Translations under genes and position numbers: made by a program | Shown here: piece after piece, positions 59,378-64,000 of the stretch | Numbering within the stretch: the first letter of the stretch is position 1 | Layout: every line of letters begins with the position of its first letter | Source: Aeromonas piscicola | Lineage (GTDB): Bacteria > Pseudomonadota > Gammaproteobacteria > Enterobacterales > Aeromonadaceae | Assembly (NCBI RefSeq): GCF_000820005.1 | Contig: NZ_CDBL01000067.1 | Location: forward strand, 1 to 64,000 | Direction of reading: 5' to 3' | Length of the DNA stretch: 64,000 bases | The notes under the pieces: model-generated | Database searches by the model: none | Seen by the model: the letters and a program-made list of their open reading frames with translations, nothing else | What the model was told of the DNA's origin: nothing

Positions 59378-59872
59378 TCAGCGTGCGCGTGCCAGCTTGG
59401 CCAGTTGCAACAGCAGCAGGGTGAGGGCGGCGCCGCTGGCGGCGGTCAGCACCGCCAGCAAGAGGCTGCCGAGCAGGAAGGGCGGCACCAGGGTGGCTGC
59501 CTCGTGTTCCAGCCAGTGCAGGGACCAGGTGAGATGAAACGGCTCCGGCGTCTTGTGCAGCACCAGACAGCCGGTTCGGTAGGCATAGAGATACATGAAG
59601 GGGAGCGTCACCGGGTTGTTGAACCAGACCGCCAGCAGGGCCAGCGGCAGGTTGAGGCTAAACGCCAGCGCCAGAGCGACGGCGATCAGCGAATGCATGG
59701 GGACCGGGATCCAGCAGGCAAAGAGGCCGGCTGCCACGGCGCCACTCAGGGCTCGCGTCCCTCCCTGCCAGAGTGCGGGTGCCAGCAGGCGTTCACCAAA
59801 CAGGGCAAACCACTTCTGTTGGCGCAAGGTGTCTGGATCTATCTTGAAACGGGTAAACCAGCGGCTCAGCAT
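59378..59872 (-). CDS. DUF2062 membrane protein, second of tandem pair
   Basis: ATG at 59872 (MLSRWFTRFKIDPDTLRQQK) lies inside the end of the upstream DUF2062 gene (7-base overlap); the longer frame to 60283 is a shadow. The 164-residue product has the conserved core VAAGLFACWIPVPMHSLIAV, NPVTLPFMYLYAYRTG and three or four membrane segments. It is a paralogue of the upstream gene. Function unknown. Confidence 0.8.
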   Translation of the reverse strand: MLSRWFTRFKIDPDTLRQQKWFALFGERLLAPALWQGGTRALSGAVAAGLFACWIPVPMHSLIAVALALAFSLNLPLALLAVWFNNPVTLPFMYLYAYRTGCLVLHKTPEPFHLTWSLHWLEHEAATLVPPFLLGSLLLAVLTAASGAALTLLLLQLAKLARAR

Positions 59873-60384
59873 GCCCGGGCCTCCTTGCGCTTTTGCCATT
59901 GGCGTACCGTGCTGATACGCCAGAAGGTGCGGATCAGGGCATAGCCGATCAGCGAGCTCAGCAGGGCGAGCACCAGGGAGCCCAGCAGCAGGGGAGGGGC
60001 CACCGTCTCGAATACCGACACCAGCCAGGCCCAGCTGAACTCGATGTCGATGTGCTGGGAAGGTTGCCCCAGCAGCTGGCAGCCGGTCAGGTAGGCGCCG
60101 TAAAACAGGGGCGGCATGGTAAAGGGGTTGGAGAGCCAGACCAGGGCGACCGAGAGGGGCAGATTGACCCGACAGGCGATGGCGCCACCGGCCGCCAGCA
60201 GCATCTGGCATGGGAGGGGGATCCAGGCCATGAAGAGGCCGACCGCGAATGCGCCGGCGGCGGATCGCCGGTTGAGATGCCACAAATTGGCATCGAGCAA
60301 CAGCTTGCCAAACAGCCGCAAGTGCTTGTGTTCCTTGAGTCTCTCTTGATCAGGCATCCAGCGTTTTATGAGTCGTTTGGGCAT
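59866..60384 (-). CDS. DUF2062 membrane protein, first of tandem pair
   Basis: A 172-residue protein (MPKRLIKRWMPDQERLKEHK). The DUF2062 core AVGLFMAWIPLPCQMLLAAG, NPFTMPPLFYGAYLTGCQLL is clear, with three or four membrane segments. It diverges from comEC, whose ATG lies 27 bases away. The tandem arrangement with another DUF2062 gene suggests a heteromeric pair. Function unknown. Confidence 0.8.
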   Translation of the reverse strand: MPKRLIKRWMPDQERLKEHKHLRLFGKLLLDANLWHLNRRSAAGAFAVGLFMAWIPLPCQMLLAAGGAIACRVNLPLSVALVWLSNPFTMPPLFYGAYLTGCQLLGQPSQHIDIEFSWAWLVSVFETVAPPLLLGSLVLALLSSLIGYALIRTFWRISTVRQWQKRKEARAC

Positions 60385-60411
60385 ATTGAAACCTTGCTAA
60401 ATACTTGCACC

Positions 60412-62679
60412 ATGGATCTGCGCTTGTTGTCGTTTGCCCTGGGGGCAAGCTCCTCGCTACTCTGGCCATGGTTACCTTCATGGGAATGGGGGGGCCTGAT
60501 GCTGCTGATCGCGCTCCCCCTCGCCTGTTATCGCTGCTGGCGTCTGCTGTTTCTGTTGCTCGGCATCCTCTGGATGCAGGCCAGTCTGCAGTACCGGCTC
60601 GCCTGGCTGGATAAGCTGGAGGCGCAGGCGAGCCACATCATAACCGCACGCTTGCAAAGTGCAGAGCCTGAGGGCGATAAATTTGTCCGGCTGCTGCTGC
60701 GGGTGGCGTCCCTCGATGGCCAGGCGCTGATCCCGGAGCCGCTGGTGCGGATCAATGCCTACCAGACCCTGCCAGCTCTGCCGGCGGGCAGCCAGGTGAC
60801 GCTGGTGGTCTCTCTCAAACCGGCCCATGGGCTGGCCAACGAGGCGGGCATGGATGGACGGCGCCTGTTATTGGGCAAGGGCATCACAGCCACCGGCAAT
60901 CTGCGCCGCATCATGAATACGCAGGCCGCCGTGCCGGGCTGGCGGGATCGCTGGCTGGCTGAGGCCGCCGCCAGCTGGCAGGGGCTGACCCATGCTCCCC
61001 TGTTGTCGGCACTCACCTTTGGCGAACAGAGCGGCATCACGGATGAGCAGTGGACGCTGTTTCGCGGCAGCGGACTGACCCATATCATCGCCATCTCGGG
61101 TCAGCACATAGCGCTGGTGGCCGTGCTGGGCTGGTGGCTCGGGCGGCTGTTCGGGCTGCGCGGGGCCATACTGGTCGCCCTGTTGTTTGCCGCCGTCTAC
61201 AGCTGGTTGGCAGGTTTTGCGGTGGCCACGGAGCGGGCGCTCATCATGGTGCTGGTGTGGAGCCTGCTGCGCTGGCGCCGGCGCGAGTGGCCCAGTTATC
61301 GCATCTGGCTGTGGGCCTTTGTGGTACTGGTGTTGTGGGATCCCTTCGCCCTCTACTCAGCCGGTTTCTGGCTCTCATTTCTGGCGGTGGCCCTGCTGCT
61401 GGCGGCGGGTTATCTGGAGGCCAAACCCGGTCTGATGCGGCTGCAGGGCTTGCTGCTGCTCGGCTTGCTGCCGCTGCAACTGGCGTTGTTCGAGGGGATA
61501 GCGCCACTGGCGCTGCTGCTCAATCTGCTGGCGTTGCCGCTGTTTTGCATCGGGATCATTCCGCTGGCGCTGATCGGCGTCCTGCTTGCGCCGCTCTGGG
61601 GGTGGCTGGCCCACGGCTTGTTCTGGCTGGCGGATCTGGGGTTGCAATGGGTGTTGTGGGGGCTGGCGCAGCTGGCCAGCCAGTGGCAGCTCTGGTGGCC
61701 CGTGCCGGGCTGGGTGGTGCCGGTAAGCGCCGTGCTGACCCTGCTCTGGTGCGCCTGGCTTGTGCCGGGGGCTCGCCCGCTATTTATTCCCGCGGTTGCG
61801 GCCCTCGCACTTGCCGCCTGGCCCACGCCAACCCGCTGGCAAATGCGGGTGCTGGATGTGGGACAGGGCTTGTCTGTGCTTATCACCCGAGGGGAGCGTG
61901 GCATCCTCTACGACACAGGGGATCGTTATCCCGGCGGCTACAACATGGCGGACGCCGTCATCCTGCCACTGCTCAACCGGCTCGATGTGCAGGTGCTGGA
62001 TTATCTCGTCATCAGCCACAAGGACAGGGATCATGCTGGCAACCGCCGGGCCATATTGCGGGCGCTGCCGGTGCGTCATGAGCTCTCCTCGTTCGAGTTT
62101 GGCAAGCTTACCACCCTGTGCCGGCGTGGCCAGCGCTGGCGCTGGCAGGGGCTCGACTTTGCCGTGCTCTGGCCCGAGCAGCCAGGGCGCGGCCACAACA
62201 ACGACGGCTGCGTGCTGCAGATTAGCGACGGCAACCGGCGCATCCTGCTCAGTGCGGACATAGAGCAGGAGACGGAACGCCGCCTGCTGGCGTTGGATCG
62301 GGGCGAGCTGGCCAGCACCCTGCTGGTGAGCCCTCATCATGGCAGTCGCACCTCGTCCACCCCGGCTTTCGTCGCGGCCGTGAATGCCCGTTATGTAGTG
62401 CACAGCGCGGGATTTATTAATCAGTGGGGCTTTCCTCGTCCCGAGGTGGTGGCCCGGTATCGGCAGGCCAGTCAGTGGGTCACCGGGCTGGATGGCGCCA
62501 TCCTGATTGAACCCCAGGCTGACGGGTTCGGCATCCGTGCCGAGCGCGACCATGGCCCCTGGTATCGCCGGGGCGGCGCCTGGTGGCGTCCCGCGGGCTG
62601 GCCCAGCTTACCTTCTGCCATTTCCCGCCAGGATCCGCTGTGGCGAGGGGCCGCCGGCCCGGAGCCGGCCAGGAAATAA
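60412..62679 (+). CDS. comEC: ComEC/Rec2-type DNA uptake channel
   Basis: ATG at 60412 (MDLRLLSFALGASSSLLWPW) gives 755 residues; the frame is open further upstream only as the shadow of the DUF2062 genes. Order: N-terminal membrane segments and an OB-like DUF4131 region (to about 170), the competence core with GLTHIIAISGQHIALVAVLG, then a C-terminal metallo-beta-lactamase-like domain (VLDVGQGLSVLITRGERGIL, ISHKDRDHAGNRR, VSPHHGSRTSSTP). It would carry one DNA strand into the cytoplasm in natural transformation. Next to msbA, as in E. coli ycaI-msbA. Confidence 0.9.
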   Translation: MDLRLLSFALGASSSLLWPWLPSWEWGGLMLLIALPLACYRCWRLLFLLLGILWMQASLQYRLAWLDKLEAQASHIITARLQSAEPEGDKFVRLLLRVASLDGQALIPEPLVRINAYQTLPALPAGSQVTLVVSLKPAHGLANEAGMDGRRLLLGKGITATGNLRRIMNTQAAVPGWRDRWLAEAAASWQGLTHAPLLSALTFGEQSGITDEQWTLFRGSGLTHIIAISGQHIALVAVLGWWLGRLFGLRGAILVALLFAAVYSWLAGFAVATERALIMVLVWSLLRWRRREWPSYRIWLWAFVVLVLWDPFALYSAGFWLSFLAVALLLAAGYLEAKPGLMRLQGLLLLGLLPLQLALFEGIAPLALLLNLLALPLFCIGIIPLALIGVLLAPLWGWLAHGLFWLADLGLQWVLWGLAQLASQWQLWWPVPGWVVPVSAVLTLLWCAWLVPGARPLFIPAVAALALAAWPTPTRWQMRVLDVGQGLSVLITRGERGILYDTGDRYPGGYNMADAVILPLLNRLDVQVLDYLVISHKDRDHAGNRRAILRALPVRHELSSFEFGKLTTLCRRGQRWRWQGLDFAVLWPEQPGRGHNNDGCVLQISDGNRRILLSADIEQETERRLLALDRGELASTLLVSPHHGSRTSSTPAFVAAVNARYVVHSAGFINQWGFPRPEVVARYRQASQWVTGLDGAILIEPQADGFGIRAERDHGPWYRRGGAWWRPAGWPSLPSAISRQDPLWRGAAGPEPARK

Positions 62680-62711
62680 TCCATCATCTCCTTCTGTCGA
62701 GTGCCGGGTTT

Positions 62712-62789
62712 TGGCTATCAAGATGGTGCTGCCTAGTGGATGCGCAGGCGTTGGCCAGGGTATTAATTCGTCATTTCCGGTGCGGACTC
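62712..62789 (+). repeat. 78-bp direct repeat, copy 1 (upstream of msbA)
   Basis: Imperfect copy of 62790-62859 sharing TGGCTATCAAGATGG, GGATGCGCA and CGTCATTTCC at the same spacing. Its -35/-10 positions are degraded (CTAGTG, CAGGGT). Confidence 0.85.
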
Positions 62790-62859
62790 TGGCTATCAAG
62801 ATGGCGGCGCTTGGTGGATGCGCAAGCTTTGGCTAGAATACCCCGTCATTTCCCTTATT
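62790..62859 (+). repeat. 78-bp direct repeat, copy 2 (contains the msbA promoter)
   Basis: Partner of 62712-62789. This copy carries a usable sigma-70 promoter. Confidence 0.85.
62811..62839 (+). promoter_or_regulatory. Candidate msbA promoter
   Basis: TTGGTG (62811-62816), 17-base spacer, TAGAAT (62834-62839). The start would be near 62846, about 25 bases before the msbA ATG. Confidence 0.5.
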
Positions 62860-62870
62860 AACGGCTATTC

Positions 62871-64000
62871 ATGCAACAAGAAACCTCACAAGACAGCTGG
62901 CCCGTCTTCAAGCGTCTGCTCGGTTATGTCCGGGATCGCAAGCTGGGTCTGGTCGGCGGCATCATAGGGATGCTGGGCTATGCCGCCGTGGATACCACCT
63001 TCGTCTACTCCATCAAGCCACTGATCGATCAGGGCCTCAATGGTAATGACAGCGGCGTGCTGAAATGGATGCCTTTCTTCGTACTCGGCATCGTTGCCCT
63101 GCGTGGCTGCGCCACCTTCCTCTCCAACTATTGCATGGCCTGGGTCGGCAACCATGTGGTGATGCGGCTGCAACAGCAGGTGTTCAGCCACCTGATGGCC
63201 ATGCCCATGAGCTTCTTCGACCGCCAGAACACCGGCAACCTGCTGGCCAAGGTGACCTATGACGCAGGTCAGGTCTCCTCTGCCGCCAGCTCCACTCTGG
63301 TCTCGCTGGTACGGGAAGGGGCGACCGTGGTCGGTCTGCTCGGCCTGATGTTCTGGCACTCCTGGCAGTTGTCGGTGATCTTCCTGGTGGTGGGCCCTGT
63401 GGTGGGCATACTGATTGGCCTCATCAGCCGTCGTTTTCGCAAGATCAGCCGCCACATCCAGCAGGCGGTGGGCGACATCACCACCTCGACCGAGCAGATG
63501 CTCAAGGGTCATAAAGAGGTGCTGATGTTCGGTGGCCAGCAGGTCGAAGAGAAACGCTTCTTCCGCGTCAGCAACCACATGCGTCAGCAGACCATGAAGA
63601 TGGTCGCCGCCGATGCCATCGGCAGCCCCATAGTGCAGATGGTGGCCTCGGTCGCGCTGGCCGTGTTCCTCTACGTGGCGACCATAGACTCGGTCAAAGC
63701 GACCCTGACCGCCGGTACCTTCACCGTCATGGTCACCTCTATGATGATGCTGCTCAAGCCGCTCAAAAGCCTGACCGACGTGAATAACCAGTTCCAGCGC
63801 GGCATCACCGCCTGTCAGAGCCTGTTCGGTCTGCTCGATTCCACCCCGGAAGAGGACGCAGGTACCCGCACTCTGGATCGTGCCCGTGGCGAGATCGAGT
63901 TTCGCAACGTCACCTTCACCTACCCGACCAAGGACACCCCTGCGCTGCACAACGTCAGCTTCAAGGTGGAAGCGGGCAAATCCGTGGCCCTGGTGGGGCG
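62871..64000 (+). CDS. msbA: Lipid A flippase MsbA, 3' end beyond window
   Basis: The visible 376 codons hold the membrane domain with six segments (MQQETSQDSWPVFKRLLGYV at the start; FVLGIVALRGCATFLSNYCM) and the beginning of the nucleotide-binding domain, cut in the Walker A region (KSVALVGR). MsbA moves core lipid A across the inner membrane and is essential in most Gram-negative bacteria. The order comEC-msbA is conserved; lpxK is expected next, outside the window. Confidence 0.93.
   Translation, partial: MQQETSQDSWPVFKRLLGYVRDRKLGLVGGIIGMLGYAAVDTTFVYSIKPLIDQGLNGNDSGVLKWMPFFVLGIVALRGCATFLSNYCMAWVGNHVVMRLQQQVFSHLMAMPMSFFDRQNTGNLLAKVTYDAGQVSSAASSTLVSLVREGATVVGLLGLMFWHSWQLSVIFLVVGPVVGILIGLISRRFRKISRHIQQAVGDITTSTEQMLKGHKEVLMFGGQQVEEKRFFRVSNHMRQQTMKMVAADAIGSPIVQMVASVALAVFLYVATIDSVKATLTAGTFTVMVTSMMMLLKPLKSLTDVNNQFQRGITACQSLFGLLDSTPEEDAGTRTLDRARGEIEFRNVTFTYPTKDTPALHNVSFKVEAGKSVALVG

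Noticed and set aside
58289-59944. 551-residue plus-strand ORF over yjgR
   Set aside because: Antisense shadow; yjgR has Walker motifs and a good start.
59893-60411. N-terminal extension of comEC upstream of 60412
   Set aside because: Translation is the antisense of the DUF2062 gene and Gln/Gly-rich; ATG at 60412 starts the membrane domain.

Overview
The window is high-GC gammaproteobacterial DNA that most resembles Aeromonas. The pointers are an Aeromonas-type general porin, a uhpABC hexose-phosphate sensor operon, the comEC-msbA order, and a P2-family prophage whose gene content and order recall the Aeromonas phage PhiO18P and the K139/HP1 group. Genus and phage assignment are inferences from gene content; no search was run.

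Bases 1 to about 30200 are the right part of a P2-like prophage whose left end lies outside the window. The late genes read leftwards: scaffold gpO, capsid gpN, terminase gpM, head completion gpL, a gpR-like tail protein, sheath, tube, a small zinc-finger protein, a lambda-type lysis cassette (holin, transglycosylase, Rz/Rz1), gpE with a -1 frameshift extension E', tape measure, baseplate proteins (DUF2590-like, J, I), tail fibre and fibre assembly, then hub/spike proteins and a virion morphogenesis protein cut by the window edge. Terminase gpP and portal gpQ read rightwards from the same divergent control region (17718-17894), followed by the Ogr-type late activator. Between ogr and replication gene A lies an AT-rich accessory block (SmbP-like protein, retropepsin-like protease, PAP2 phosphatase). 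The early operon (Cox-like protein, CII, small unknown genes, a Cro-like HTH protein, gpA) reads leftwards from a divergent control region at 28688-28806. The repressor and tyrosine integrase read rightwards from it.

From about 30200 to the end the DNA is chromosomal: paeA/ytfL and a lipoprotein; homocysteine S-methyltransferase plus an APC antiporter; a sterol-desaturase-family enzyme; a polar amino acid ABC transporter; a diguanylate cyclase; uhpABC; rnk; a solute-binding-like protein; two tandem alkaline phosphatases behind a possible Pho box; an RbgA/YlqF-type GTPase; a DUF2057 protein; dinG; a porin; an unrecognised TTG-start gene; aspC/tyrB; yjgR; two tandem DUF2062 membrane proteins; comEC; and the start of msbA.

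The main points for a second look are an A_AAA_AAC frameshift site in the tail chaperone gene, a symmetric dyad between the divergent late promoters, a duplicated gene junction in the ABC operon that creates a 40-codon bridging ORF, a 9-copy heptamer repeat, a duplicated msbA promoter region, the AT-rich accessory block, and the unrecognised gene at 55348. No CRISPR array, rRNA or tRNA gene was seen.
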